Origin: Bacillota bacterium
Lineage (GTDB): Bacteria; Bacillota; Clostridia; Lachnospirales; Lachnospiraceae
Direction: 5' to 3'
Assembly (NCBI GenBank): GCA_023443225.1
Contig: JAEZVF010000016.1
Location: forward strand, 1-36,717
DNA: 36,717 nt
Below the pieces are notes generated by a model. The model had not been told where the DNA came from and made no database searches. It saw nothing but the letters and a program-made list of their open reading frames with translations. Of the stretch, positions 24,667 through 33,375 are shown one piece after another; position 1 is the first letter of the stretch, and every line of letters begins with the position of its first letter. A program made the position numbers and the translations under genes.

Positions 24667-26160
24667 ATGCATCAAGAGGAAGAAAAAATTGAGATTCAAA
24701 TGAAACAAAATGCAATTGCAACAAGAGTATTATGGTGCTCATTAATTTTAGGTATTATCTGTAATTATTTTGGGAAATCACCAATGAAAGTAATATTTGT
24801 TCTTTCGACGCTAGGACTTGCTGTGGCCCTGCTTTTTTCATTTATTACAGTTAAAAAAGTATTTATTTGCTGGACTCAGTATATTGCATTTGGGGGCTTA
24901 ATCATTCATGCGATATTAATTACTTACGTTCATCAAAGTTTAAACAGCATATTCTTATTGTTTTTCAATTTAATTTTCATGGCCTTATTTTTAAAAATAT
25001 CTTTAATCATCTTAACCTATGTTGCTAATTTAGTAATGATTTTTAGTTTTTATATAATATTTGGTGAAAAAATGTATGTAGGATATAACACTATACAAGG
25101 GTTATTAATCATCCTGTTCTATATGGGATTGGCGTGTGTTATCTTGTGTGAACTGGTTCGAATGATTACAAAATTACAGGAATTGACGAAAGAGCAATAT
25201 AGTAAAGTAGAAGAAAGCAGTAAATTCATGAAGAATTTATTAAATCAAATAACGGATTCTGTACAATTTTTAAAAGAGTTTAGTGCAGAAGTTTTTCATG
25301 GCATGATTATGGTAAATAATTCATCAGGAGAAATGAGCTCATCTTTTAATGAAGTTGCAGCAAGTACCGAGACTCAGATGTCTAGTACAGGAGCAATTTG
25401 CGAATACATTGAAATGAATTATAAACATACGGAAAACATCATGTCTGATACAAATGATTTACAACAAGTAATCGTTGAGAATACAAAAACGATAGAAAAT
25501 GGAAGTAATACACTTCGTCAGATGATGGAACAATATGAAGTTCTGACAGGTATTATTAACGAAACCGCGGAACTAATGGAGGATTTCAATAATCAGAACC
25601 GATTTATTGATGAAATCCTTACTAGTATTAATAACATAGTTAGTCAGACCAATCTATTATCCCTAAATGCAAGTATAGAGGCAGCCAGAGCAGGAGAGCA
25701 CGGAAAAGGGTTTATGGTGGTTGCTGATGAGGTACGCAAGTTGGCAGAAAGCAGTGCAACTAGCGTTGGTATGATAGGCGAGATATTAAGTAAGTTGGTG
25801 AACAAATCCAAAGGAATAACTGAAAAAATCAACATTGGACAAAAGGTTATATATGAAAGTAGGGAGTATAATAACAGTACATTAGAAGCATTTACTGAAA
25901 TATCGAATCTCAATACATTAGTAATAAAGAACATTGAGAATGTCCATAAAAAAATAAAAGATCTGAATCAAAATAGTATGATAGTTGCCAATCAAACAAA
26001 TGAAATTACAGATTCGACACACAACATAACGGAATCCATATCCACGATTGTCGTAAATGTGGACGAGCAACATCAAATGATACAGAATATATCAAAGAGC
26101 TGCAATCAATTGGATGGAGTTGTAAATAAGCTAACGGAATTAACAGATAAGGGTTATTAA
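24667..26160 (+). CDS. Methyl-accepting chemotaxis-type protein with a polytopic membrane domain
   Basis: The protein has 497 residues. The N-terminal 180 or so hold about six closely spaced hydrophobic helices with very short loops (for example VLWCSLILGIICNYFG, LLIILFYMGLACVILCELV) and no extracellular ligand-binding domain. A coiled-coil signalling domain follows directly, without an obvious HAMP, with hairpin tip VSQTNLLSLNASIEAARAGE and KGFMVVADEVRKLAES. Receptors of this layout may sense membrane-linked or intracellular signals, which is inference. TTAGGAGGAATTC provides the ribosome binding site. KAS III-like genes start 70 bp downstream on the same strand with their own AGGAGG. Confidence 0.85.
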   Translation: MHQEEEKIEIQMKQNAIATRVLWCSLILGIICNYFGKSPMKVIFVLSTLGLAVALLFSFITVKKVFICWTQYIAFGGLIIHAILITYVHQSLNSIFLLFFNLIFMALFLKISLIILTYVANLVMIFSFYIIFGEKMYVGYNTIQGLLIILFYMGLACVILCELVRMITKLQELTKEQYSKVEESSKFMKNLLNQITDSVQFLKEFSAEVFHGMIMVNNSSGEMSSSFNEVAASTETQMSSTGAICEYIEMNYKHTENIMSDTNDLQQVIVENTKTIENGSNTLRQMMEQYEVLTGIINETAELMEDFNNQNRFIDEILTSINNIVSQTNLLSLNASIEAARAGEHGKGFMVVADEVRKLAESSATSVGMIGEILSKLVNKSKGITEKINIGQKVIYESREYNNSTLEAFTEISNLNTLVIKNIENVHKKIKDLNQNSMIVANQTNEITDSTHNITESISTIVVNVDEQHQMIQNISKSCNQLDGVVNKLTELTDKGY

Positions 26161-26230
26161 GGAATTGGAAAGATAAGCTTGCTGATCAAATTATGACAAA
26201 GGGATGTATACTATTTTAGGAGGTTATCAT

Positions 26231-27247
26231 ATGAGTAGGGCAATTATAATGAAATCGGTGGGGATGTACCATCCAGAGAACAAGGTGGACAATGATTACT
26301 TTGTTAAACATTTTTCTAAGATTGATAATGACCTGGGAGTAAAGGTATCACATTTACTACAGCACCTGGGAAGGGAGGAAAGGTATATCGCAGATTTTTC
26401 GAAAGAAAATGTTGTTACGATGGCAATTCAAGCAAGTAAATCTGCCATTGAAGCGGCGAATCTTAATGTTGAAGAATTGGATGGGGTGGTATTTAGTACA
26501 GATACACCAGAATACACTTCGCCGACAAATGCTATCATGCTACGGGATGCCTTAGGTGCTGAAAAGGCACACACGGTTTATGACATAAATGCTAACTGTG
26601 TAGGAATGGTAGTTGCACTCGATCAGGTACAGGCATTGATGAAAAGCAATAAGAGATTACATAAGATACTGGTTGTGGGTGCAACTATGATTCATCATTA
26701 CGGACAAGAAACCGATCCGATTACCTACAGCTGTATTGGAGATGCAGCTGTTGCGGTTGTGTTAGAAGCAATTGAATCGGAAAAAACAGTGGGTTTTATT
26801 GATTCCGTTTATGCAACAAGGACAGATTTGCAAGACTATGTGCTTATGCCAGAATGTGGAATGTCTAACATATACAATTCTGAAATCCCAACAGAGCAAA
26901 AAGGTTGGAAATGGAAACCCTTTGATACGACGGAACCGGAAGAACGTTGCGGTGAAATAATAAAACGGGTTTTAGAAGAGAATGATTATATGGTTGAACA
27001 GGCAAGAATGATTTTTATGTCACAGTTCTCTGTGGATTCCTTAGTAAAGGTTGCAAATAAACTCAATACGCCAAAAGAGCAATTCAAATACATTGGTAAC
27101 TGTTATGCCTATACTGGGACTAGTAGCCCGCTTTTAGCTTACTATCATGCAGTTCATGATCAAGAAATTGAACCGGAAGATGTATTGGTATTTTGCAGCG
27201 TAGGTTCCGGACTAACTGCTGCTTCTCTTTTGTATGTTGCTAGTTAA
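26231..27247 (+). CDS. 3-Oxoacyl-ACP synthase III-like (thiolase-fold) enzyme with altered catalytic residues
   Basis: In this 338-residue member of the FabH/HMG-CoA-synthase-like superfamily, the nucleophile is C123 in YDINANCVGMVVAL. The second active-site loop, normally PHQAN, reads MSQFS (S264-Q265), so the general-base His is replaced. The Asn loop is kept as GNCYAYTGTSSP (N290). The C-terminal strand is VFCSVGSGLTAASLLYV. Such sequences are often annotated as ketoacyl-ACP synthase III but lie outside core fatty-acid synthesis. The start is ATG 26231, with TAGGAGG upstream, not an ATG 27 bp earlier. No acyl carrier protein gene is adjacent, so its pathway is unknown. Confidence 0.75.
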   Translation: MSRAIIMKSVGMYHPENKVDNDYFVKHFSKIDNDLGVKVSHLLQHLGREERYIADFSKENVVTMAIQASKSAIEAANLNVEELDGVVFSTDTPEYTSPTNAIMLRDALGAEKAHTVYDINANCVGMVVALDQVQALMKSNKRLHKILVVGATMIHHYGQETDPITYSCIGDAAVAVVLEAIESEKTVGFIDSVYATRTDLQDYVLMPECGMSNIYNSEIPTEQKGWKWKPFDTTEPEERCGEIIKRVLEENDYMVEQARMIFMSQFSVDSLVKVANKLNTPKEQFKYIGNCYAYTGTSSPLLAYYHAVHDQEIEPEDVLVFCSVGSGLTAASLLYVAS

Positions 27248-27277
27248 AAATAGGGCGCTTTGCCTTAGCAAAGCGCC
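27245..27277. terminator. Terminator between KAS III-like gene and DUF445 gene
   Basis: GGCGCTTTGC (27254-27263) pairs perfectly with GCAAAGCGCC (27268-27277) around CTTA. On the minus strand it is followed by CTATTTTTAAC, so it terminates the DUF445 gene best. Confidence 0.8.
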
Positions 27278-27284
27278 TGTTAGA

Positions 27285-28175
27285 CTAGAAGAAAATGTTT
27301 GCTATACCTAAGAGAAGACCGATGATAGCACCAAGATTTACGACTGCACCCAATTCTTTTTCCATAATGTCTAAAACAAGTTTCTCAACTTCTTTCGTAT
27401 CCATTGCACATACTTTATCTTCAACAATTTTTGAAAGGTTTAATGAAGCAAAAAACTTATCTGCATAACGATTAACGAAGGTACGATAGAAATTAAGAAT
27501 AATCTCGTTTAGTTCAGTAATATTAATATACTGGGCGAAAGATGATATGGAACTCTCTTTAAAACTATCATATTCCAGTTGAATATATTCATTAATTTTT
27601 TCTTCACCATGTTCTTCAATATATTGATCTACCCTGGATTTTATTTCGGCTTCAATTGGGGCCAGAGTAGAAGGTTTTACAAAAACAGCAACCAGGGTAC
27701 CATGTACCTTTTCCTGAATGGCAGCCATAACCTCAGTTGCTATAATTTCTCCTAGATTCATATTGGATAAACCGGAACCAACTTTCTTGGTAAGACCCTG
27801 CACAATGGTGGTCTCTAGTTTAAATGATGTATCTTCACCGAGAAAAGGGAGCATCTTAGATTTTATTGAAGAATTCTCCAAAGAAAGATTTTGAAAAATC
27901 AAATCAATCTGCGCTTCAATATCTTTTAGCATATCCTCCGAGAGTAAAGTCTCCTTAATAACGGCAGGAGATAGTAAATTATTTCCTACAACATCTCCAA
28001 TTGCTTTGCCAAGCCGGTTTTTACCTTTCGGAATAATACCCGGTGTAAATGGAACATGAAATTTACCAATGTATATTGGGTTGAGTGGACGGAATAACAT
28101 ATCAACCGCAATTTTATTGGTTACATAACCAATCACAGCTCCAATTAACGGACCAGTAATCCATTCCCATTGCAT
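27285..28175 (-). CDS. DUF445 family membrane protein (YheB-like)
   Basis: This 296-residue protein has the DUF445 layout. The N-terminal hydrophobic hairpin GPLIGAVIGYVTNKIAVDML is followed by the conserved FRPLNPIYIGKFHVPFTPGI and PKGKNRLGKAIGDVVGNNLL. A long helical middle follows, and the C-terminal membrane segment is NLGAIIGLLLGIANIFF. Bacillus homologues are membrane proteins of no established function. The conserved loop may face the cytosol. AAGGTAAAG precedes the ATG. It is probably a single-gene transcript, converging on the KAS III-like gene. Confidence 0.85.
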   Translation of the reverse strand: MQWEWITGPLIGAVIGYVTNKIAVDMLFRPLNPIYIGKFHVPFTPGIIPKGKNRLGKAIGDVVGNNLLSPAVIKETLLSEDMLKDIEAQIDLIFQNLSLENSSIKSKMLPFLGEDTSFKLETTIVQGLTKKVGSGLSNMNLGEIIATEVMAAIQEKVHGTLVAVFVKPSTLAPIEAEIKSRVDQYIEEHGEEKINEYIQLEYDSFKESSISSFAQYINITELNEIILNFYRTFVNRYADKFFASLNLSKIVEDKVCAMDTKEVEKLVLDIMEKELGAVVNLGAIIGLLLGIANIFF

Positions 28176-28252
28176 ATCTTTACCTTCTTTCGTGTTTTGA
28201 ATGAGTCTATTATAGATAAAGCAATGGGGTTTTGCAAGTTAATCTTGTGTAC

Positions 28253-29866
28253 TTAATGATCCGTAATAACTCTGCCTGCGGTATAAGGTTTACGGTAATC
28301 AATATCTTCAATCGTTACACCGACTCTTTTGTTTTTTGCATGAACTACTTTATCATTGCCTAAGTAAATAGCGACGTGATTTACTTTATTGTCATTGGAG
28401 CTTGTATAAAAGATCAAGTCTCCAGCTAATAGATTATCCAAGGATACTTCTTCACATGCCTCCAATTGTTCCCTAGAAGTTCTAGGTAAATCATAATTAT
28501 ATTCTTTGTAGACTGCTTGAACGAAGCCACCGCAATCAACTCCCGTACTAAATTCATTTCCACCCCAGGTATATGCAACATCTACCTTTTGGCTGGCAAA
28601 ATCAGCCACTTCTTTACGTAGATCCTTTGAATTCAGCTTTGCTGTGTCAGAAGTAACGGCATCGTTATTTTCTTGGCTAATCTTGGCCGCCTTCTTATTT
28701 TTGTATAGAGTCCCTGCTGTGTTGATAGAATTTAATATACCTGCATTCGCAGTAACGGGATCCTTCTCTGCAGAAATAAAAACTGTAGTTATTACAATAA
28801 CGGCAACTAAGGTCAGAAGTAATTTGCCTGGATGTTTTTTTTCTTGGTTCATAATGGTAAGAATTCTTTTTTTCATAGTTCTTTTACCTCCGCAAAAGTT
28901 AGTTATCAATGTCACTTTATGTTTGGACAAAGGGGTTGCACTTCTTAGCAGCAGCTTGCTATAGTCCATACAATCTGCTCTAGGTGCTTTATACAGAACA
29001 ATTTCATCACAGGAGACTTCGCAGCAATTATCCAAGTGCTGGAACAGAATATAGCAAAATGGATTAAACCAGTTTAATGCGAGTGTCACTACCCTAATTA
29101 ACTTGATGATAGAGTCCCTTCTGTAAATATGAATAAGTTCGTGTAATATTAGAAAATGTAAATCCTTTTTCGTATAAGGTTCTTTTGGCAATAAGATGAC
29201 TGGGCAGAAGATACCTATAGTTATAGGACTAGTAATTATGGAACAGTAATACATAGCTGGTGTTATGTATTTGTAGAGTCTCTTATAGGAAGAATACACT
29301 TCATGCTGGCATTCCTGCAATTCAGACAATATGTGTCCTTCTTTAATTGGTGAAACAAATCTCTTTAACTGCTGTAGACAATTGATATATCGTATCGTGT
29401 TTCGTATCAGTACAAAGAGGATACCAACTATCCAAAACCCGCAAATAAGACTGTAATAATTCTGTCTAAGAAAGTGAAGTAATATCAAAAACTGCCTGTG
29501 AAACAACTCAGGATAGCTTGTTACCGCCCTTTGATCAGTCGTATTATAATTCGGTAGAATTTGATTCTTACTACTATTTAAATCATTCGTACCGAGAAAC
29601 TCACTGGATTCATTAGTATTGAGAGTGTTCGGGTTATTAAATATTCTATTCTCTATCGATATCCGCGGCAATCTGATAGAAAATAAAGAATCCGTTAGTT
29701 CAAACCGTATTGGTATCAATAATCCTAATAGAAGGATTAACCAAACCCGGTATAGACAAACTGCAGAAAAGCGTCTCTTAAGGAAAGGTTCCAGAAGTAT
29801 TAACAAAACAATAACAAAAGTAATGTTAAGAGAATTCATAAAATATCTATAAAACAAGTTTATCAT
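28253..29866 (-). CDS. BlaR1/MecR1-type M56 metalloprotease fused to an NlpC/P60 peptidase domain
   Basis: In 537 residues, the first 370 or so resemble BlaR1/MecR1: membrane helices at about 12-28, 40-53, 138-157 and 348-364, with the zinc-protease motif HELIH (242-246) and a distal acidic CEVSCDEIV near 282-290. The outer domain, normally a penicillin-binding sensor, is an NlpC/P60 Cys peptidase (about 415-537) with C445 in VDCGGFVQAVY, H497 in VNHVAIYLG and H509 in VVHAKN. NlpC/P60 enzymes cut peptidoglycan stem peptides, so the extracellular part could sense or process wall fragments. It starts 3 bp after the blaI-like stop with GAGGAG overlapping that gene, so it is translationally coupled. 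Confidence 0.88.
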   Translation of the reverse strand: MINLFYRYFMNSLNITFVIVLLILLEPFLKRRFSAVCLYRVWLILLLGLLIPIRFELTDSLFSIRLPRISIENRIFNNPNTLNTNESSEFLGTNDLNSSKNQILPNYNTTDQRAVTSYPELFHRQFLILLHFLRQNYYSLICGFWIVGILFVLIRNTIRYINCLQQLKRFVSPIKEGHILSELQECQHEVYSSYKRLYKYITPAMYYCSIITSPITIGIFCPVILLPKEPYTKKDLHFLILHELIHIYRRDSIIKLIRVVTLALNWFNPFCYILFQHLDNCCEVSCDEIVLYKAPRADCMDYSKLLLRSATPLSKHKVTLITNFCGGKRTMKKRILTIMNQEKKHPGKLLLTLVAVIVITTVFISAEKDPVTANAGILNSINTAGTLYKNKKAAKISQENNDAVTSDTAKLNSKDLRKEVADFASQKVDVAYTWGGNEFSTGVDCGGFVQAVYKEYNYDLPRTSREQLEACEEVSLDNLLAGDLIFYTSSNDNKVNHVAIYLGNDKVVHAKNKRVGVTIEDIDYRKPYTAGRVITDH

Positions 29867-29869
29867 AAT

Positions 29870-30271
29870 TTACTCCTCTTGATTTTTCAGCCAAGTGCTT
29901 AGTTCATCAATTTCCTCCTTTCTTAATTTATTATTTCCAGAGAATGCATTTACAAGCTGAAACAACGAATTATCATGGTATCGCTCTACAAAAAGTTCAG
30001 TTTCAAAGCGAATATAATCTTCATGTCGTATTTGCGGATAATAGGTTCGTTCTTTTCCTAATTTTTCACTACGAATAAACCCACGTTCAATTAGGCGGTT
30101 TAATAAAGTGATTAAGGTCTGTAGTTTCCAGCCTTTCTCATTGCCAAGTTGGTTCATCAGGATTGTGGTTGTGACTGGTGGAGTGTTCTTCCATACTGTT
30201 GACATAACTTCAAACTCAGTCTCCGGTAATTTCGTTAGGGTAATAGAGATATTATTATTCATTCTGTCCAT
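29870..30271 (-). CDS. BlaI/MecI-family repressor
   Basis: This 133-residue winged-helix repressor is first in an operon with the BlaR1-like protease. The helix-turn-helix region (about 15-85) includes TKLPETEFEVMSTVWKNTPP, LQTLITLLNRLIERGFIRSE and GKERTYYPQI, followed by a dimerisation tail. In the BlaI family, the partner M56 protease triggers cleavage of the repressor and derepression. The promoter (TTGACA-17-TATAAT) lies at 30316-30344, with two operator-like ACAnnTGT dyads at 30297-30306 and 30320-30329, consistent with autoregulation. AAGGAG precedes the ATG. Confidence 0.9.
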   Translation of the reverse strand: MDRMNNNISITLTKLPETEFEVMSTVWKNTPPVTTTILMNQLGNEKGWKLQTLITLLNRLIERGFIRSEKLGKERTYYPQIRHEDYIRFETELFVERYHDNSLFQLVNAFSGNNKLRKEEIDELSTWLKNQEE

Positions 30272-30296
30272 GTTTTCTCCTTACATGCTAATAATC

Positions 30297-30344
30297 TACA
30301 GTTGTCTATAATGGTATTATACAACTGTCTATAATGGCTGTCAA
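30297..30344 (-). promoter_or_regulatory. Consensus promoter of the blaI-like operon with two repressor-operator dyads
   Basis: On the minus strand, TTGACA (30344-30339), exactly 17 bp and TATAAT (30321-30316) match the consensus perfectly. Two copies of CCATTATAGACA(A/G)(C/T)TGTA occur 23 bp apart. Each holds a dyad ACA-N2-TGT (30320-30329, overlapping the -10, and 30297-30306, near the start site), like BlaI/MecI operators (TACAnnTGTA). A bound repressor would block polymerase. Confidence 0.75.
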
Positions 30345-30419
30345 TATAATTTATAAAATATTCCAAAAATATTTTGATGATACGAATTCCATTATTGCAG
30401 AATAACAGATTAAATAAAG

Positions 30420-30475
30420 AGTGATGAATTCATATCACCATCCATCTAACTGGTTATGGGGTTGAACTCATCACT
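30420..30475 (-). terminator. Terminator downstream of the Ca2+-ATPase gene
   Basis: AGTGATGAATTCA (30420-30432) pairs with TGAACTCATCACT (30463-30475), 13 positions with one mismatch. On the minus strand it is followed only by CTTTATTT, so it is moderately strong. Confidence 0.6.
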
Positions 30476-30493
30476 GCTTTTACATTTATGCTA

Positions 30494-33157
30494 TTAGCTA
30501 ACTTCTTCACGAGATCTCATAAATATTTTAATAATTTCATTTACAAACAAGGGAATTAAAGAAAATGCAAAAACAATACTCCAATCTCTCAAGTTTAAAT
30601 TGTGAACCTTAAATGCTTCTGCAAGGAAGGGAATAGAAATTACGCCTAATTGCAGTATAAATCCTACAATGATGGCTCCAACCAAATATATATTTGAAAA
30701 CAAGCCGATTTGGAAGATGGACTTGACAGAGTTCCTGACGGTTAATGAATAAAATAATTGAGAACCAGCAAGGACAACAAAAGACATCGTTCTTGCATAT
30801 ATAAGCACTTCTTCAGGAATATCTTTCGAACCAAGGCTATATCCATGCTCACTCAAACCAAAATAAAAAGCAAGAAGGGTTAATATTCCAATTAATGTAC
30901 CGCCAATAATCGCTCTTAAGCCAGCACCTTTTGCAAAGAAACTTTCTTTTGGGTTTCTGGGCTTTAATTTCATAACATCTCTATCACCAGGGTCAATTCC
31001 AAGTGCAATTGCAGGTAAGGAATCTGTAATAAGATTAATCCATAAAATCTGTGTCGGCATTAGTGGAACTGGCCAGAAGAATAAAATGGAGGCAAAGATG
31101 GTTATGACTTCTCCCAAATTACAGGACAATAAGAAGATAACAGACTTTTTAATATTATTATAGATATTTCTGCCTTCTTCAATTGCATTTACTATGGTGG
31201 TGAAGTTATCATCAGTTAATATCATATCACTGGCACCCTTTGCAACATCGGTTCCTGTGATACCCATAGCCACACCAATGTCAGCATATTTTAAGGAAGG
31301 GGCATCATTTACACCGTCACCGGTCATAGATACAATATTACCATGAGCTTTAAAGGCTCTTACGATTTTAACCTTATGCTCTGGAGAAACTCTGGCAAAT
31401 ACGCGGTAATTTTGAATGTTTTTAGAGAAATCTTCATCCGATAAGGTATCAATTTCTGAACCGGTCATACTCTGTTCTATGGAATCTGCAATTCCAAGTT
31501 CTTTTGCTATCGCAACAGCCGTATTCTTGTGATCACCGGTAATCATCACCGGAGTAATTCCTGCACTTTTTGCTTCTTTTATAGAATCCTTAACTTCTAG
31601 TCTAGGAGGATCTATCATACCAACCAAACCAATTAGAGTGAGATCCTTTTCCATTTCATCTGGTTCGATAATGGTCCTAGTATCTTTATATGCCACGCCA
31701 AGCACTCGCAGTGCAGCATCTGACATTTCTTCTGTAACTTTTAGAAAATCTGACTTTAGATCTTCTGTTAACGGAACAATTTTACCATCTTGCAGAACGT
31801 TTGTTGATATTTTTAAGAGATTATCCAGTGCACCCTTTGTATGCACTTGGTATCCACTGCCTTCTACATTTAAAGTCGACATTAGCTTTCTATCAGAATC
31901 AAAGGGTTTTTCAGATGTCCGCTTATGCTTGGCATTTAGGTTGTTTTTTGACATGTTATACTTATCGCCAAGGACGATTAATGCCACTTCAGTTGGATCA
32001 CCAGTTCCCTGACCATTTTCATAGGTTGCATCAGAACATAGAACCAAAGATTTCACCAATTGATCTTCATCCTTGGAAGGTTGTAGATTGATAGCCCCAT
32101 CCGTCGGAATGTTTTTTAGATTGCGGAGGGTATAATGCTTCACCACTGTCATTTTGTTCTGTGTCAGTGTTCCAGTCTTGTCCGAACATATGATATTAAC
32201 AGAACCGAGGGTTTCAACAGCGGGTAATTTTTTAACAATTGCATTTATTTTGGACATTCGGGTAACTCCAAGTGCCAAAACAATGGCAACGATAGCTGCT
32301 AAGCCTTCAGGAATAGCTGCCACTGCCAAACTAATGGCGGTTAGAAACATCTCAAACAAATCTCTTTTTTGGATAATTGCAATAATGAATATGAGAGCGC
32401 AGATACCGATTGCCAGAAATCCAAGGATTCTACCTAACTCATCCAATCGTTTTTGCAATGGTGTCAGTTCCGCATTGTCTTCATCTAGAATCTGTGCAAT
32501 CTTACCGATTTCTGTTTCCATAGCTGTCGCAACAACAACACCTTCACCTCTTCCATAAGTGGCAAGGGTGGACATAAATGCCATGTTGGATTTGTCACCA
32601 AGTGGAGTCTTTGGGTCGGAATAAATTTTTTCGGAATCTTTATTAGAAGGAACGGATTCACCGGTTAAGGCGGATTCTTCAATCTGCAGATTAGCACTTT
32701 CAATAAGTCTTAAGTCAGCCGGTATATACCGACCGGCATCCAGTATAATAATATCACCGGGAACTACTTCCTCAGAACTGATTTCTTTCACTTCACCATC
32801 ACGTCGGACGAGGGACTTTGGAGTGGTCATTTGTTGCAATGCTTCCACTGCTTTTTCTGCTTTGGTTTCTTGTGCAACACCAATTACTGCATTCAAAACA
32901 ACCACAAGTAGAATAATGATGGAATCAACATACTCCCCTATAAATAGCGTTATCACGGCCGCTCCTAAAAGCACATAAATGAGCATGTCTTTTAATTGTG
33001 CAAGAAACAGAGATAGTATGCTTTTTTTGGGCTTTCCCTTTAACTTGTTCCTACCATATTTTTCAATCCTAGCTGCTACTTCCTGTGTGCTAAGGCCAGT
33101 TAAGGGATTCACATTTAATTCTTTTAAAACATCTTCCCGTGCTTTCGAAAACCACAT
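30494..33157 (-). CDS. P-type Ca2+-transporting ATPase (P2A/PacL-LMCA1 type)
   Basis: This 887-residue pump exports Ca2+ using ATP. It has the cation ATPase N-terminal domain, an actuator loop LTGES (about 164-168), the ion-site helix AAIPEGLAAIVAIVLALG (about 280-297), phosphorylation motif CSDKTGTLTQNK (D326), P-domain SMTGDGVNDAPSLKYADIGV and a C-terminal bundle of six helices (LWINLITDSLPAIALGID). The PEGLAA sequence and N/D residues of helix M6 point to a calcium pump rather than H+ or heavy metal. The start is ATG 33157, with AGAGG 8 bp upstream; the GTG 9 bp earlier overlaps this site. Monocistronic. Confidence 0.92.
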   Translation of the reverse strand: MWFSKAREDVLKELNVNPLTGLSTQEVAARIEKYGRNKLKGKPKKSILSLFLAQLKDMLIYVLLGAAVITLFIGEYVDSIIILLVVVLNAVIGVAQETKAEKAVEALQQMTTPKSLVRRDGEVKEISSEEVVPGDIIILDAGRYIPADLRLIESANLQIEESALTGESVPSNKDSEKIYSDPKTPLGDKSNMAFMSTLATYGRGEGVVVATAMETEIGKIAQILDEDNAELTPLQKRLDELGRILGFLAIGICALIFIIAIIQKRDLFEMFLTAISLAVAAIPEGLAAIVAIVLALGVTRMSKINAIVKKLPAVETLGSVNIICSDKTGTLTQNKMTVVKHYTLRNLKNIPTDGAINLQPSKDEDQLVKSLVLCSDATYENGQGTGDPTEVALIVLGDKYNMSKNNLNAKHKRTSEKPFDSDRKLMSTLNVEGSGYQVHTKGALDNLLKISTNVLQDGKIVPLTEDLKSDFLKVTEEMSDAALRVLGVAYKDTRTIIEPDEMEKDLTLIGLVGMIDPPRLEVKDSIKEAKSAGITPVMITGDHKNTAVAIAKELGIADSIEQSMTGSEIDTLSDEDFSKNIQNYRVFARVSPEHKVKIVRAFKAHGNIVSMTGDGVNDAPSLKYADIGVAMGITGTDVAKGASDMILTDDNFTTIVNAIEEGRNIYNNIKKSVIFLLSCNLGEVITIFASILFFWPVPLMPTQILWINLITDSLPAIALGIDPGDRDVMKLKPRNPKESFFAKGAGLRAIIGGTLIGILTLLAFYFGLSEHGYSLGSKDIPEEVLIYARTMSFVVLAGSQLFYSLTVRNSVKSIFQIGLFSNIYLVGAIIVGFILQLGVISIPFLAEAFKVHNLNLRDWSIVFAFSLIPLFVNEIIKIFMRSREEVS

Positions 33158-33285
33158 AGAATACACCTCTTTCAGATTTTTATATTTTCAATGTCAATAC
33201 TCTTAATCTCTATCTTACTTTATTTTTGCTATATTCTATTGTTTTTATACTAAGCTAATATTATACTTACATTTTCAATTCAAAA

Positions 33286-33368
33286 ATGGAGTTATTGCAA
33301 ATTTAATTTTCTATTACTTGCATTCCTGGGGCAAGTAATAGAAAATTAATATTTTGCAATAACTCCAT
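33286..33368. repeat. Very long hairpin after the mutS2-like gene, probable terminator
   Basis: The arms 33286-33321 and 33331-33368 are complementary over 36 bp with one two-base bulge and a 9-nt loop. On the minus strand the hairpin starts 7 bp after the mutS2-like stop and is followed by TTTTTG, so it should terminate that gene. Its length is far beyond the usual terminator, resembling a MITE-like or processed palindrome. The rest of 33158-33285 is AT-rich, with no gene. Confidence 0.7.
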
Positions 33369-33375
33369 CTAAAGA

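Noticed and set aside
26161..26230. Possible third copy of the ferritin/ddh leader element (CTTG, GATCA and TTATGAC occur close together)
   Set aside because: Spacing is collapsed and the TTTGGTTTATGA block is missing, so it is likely chance.
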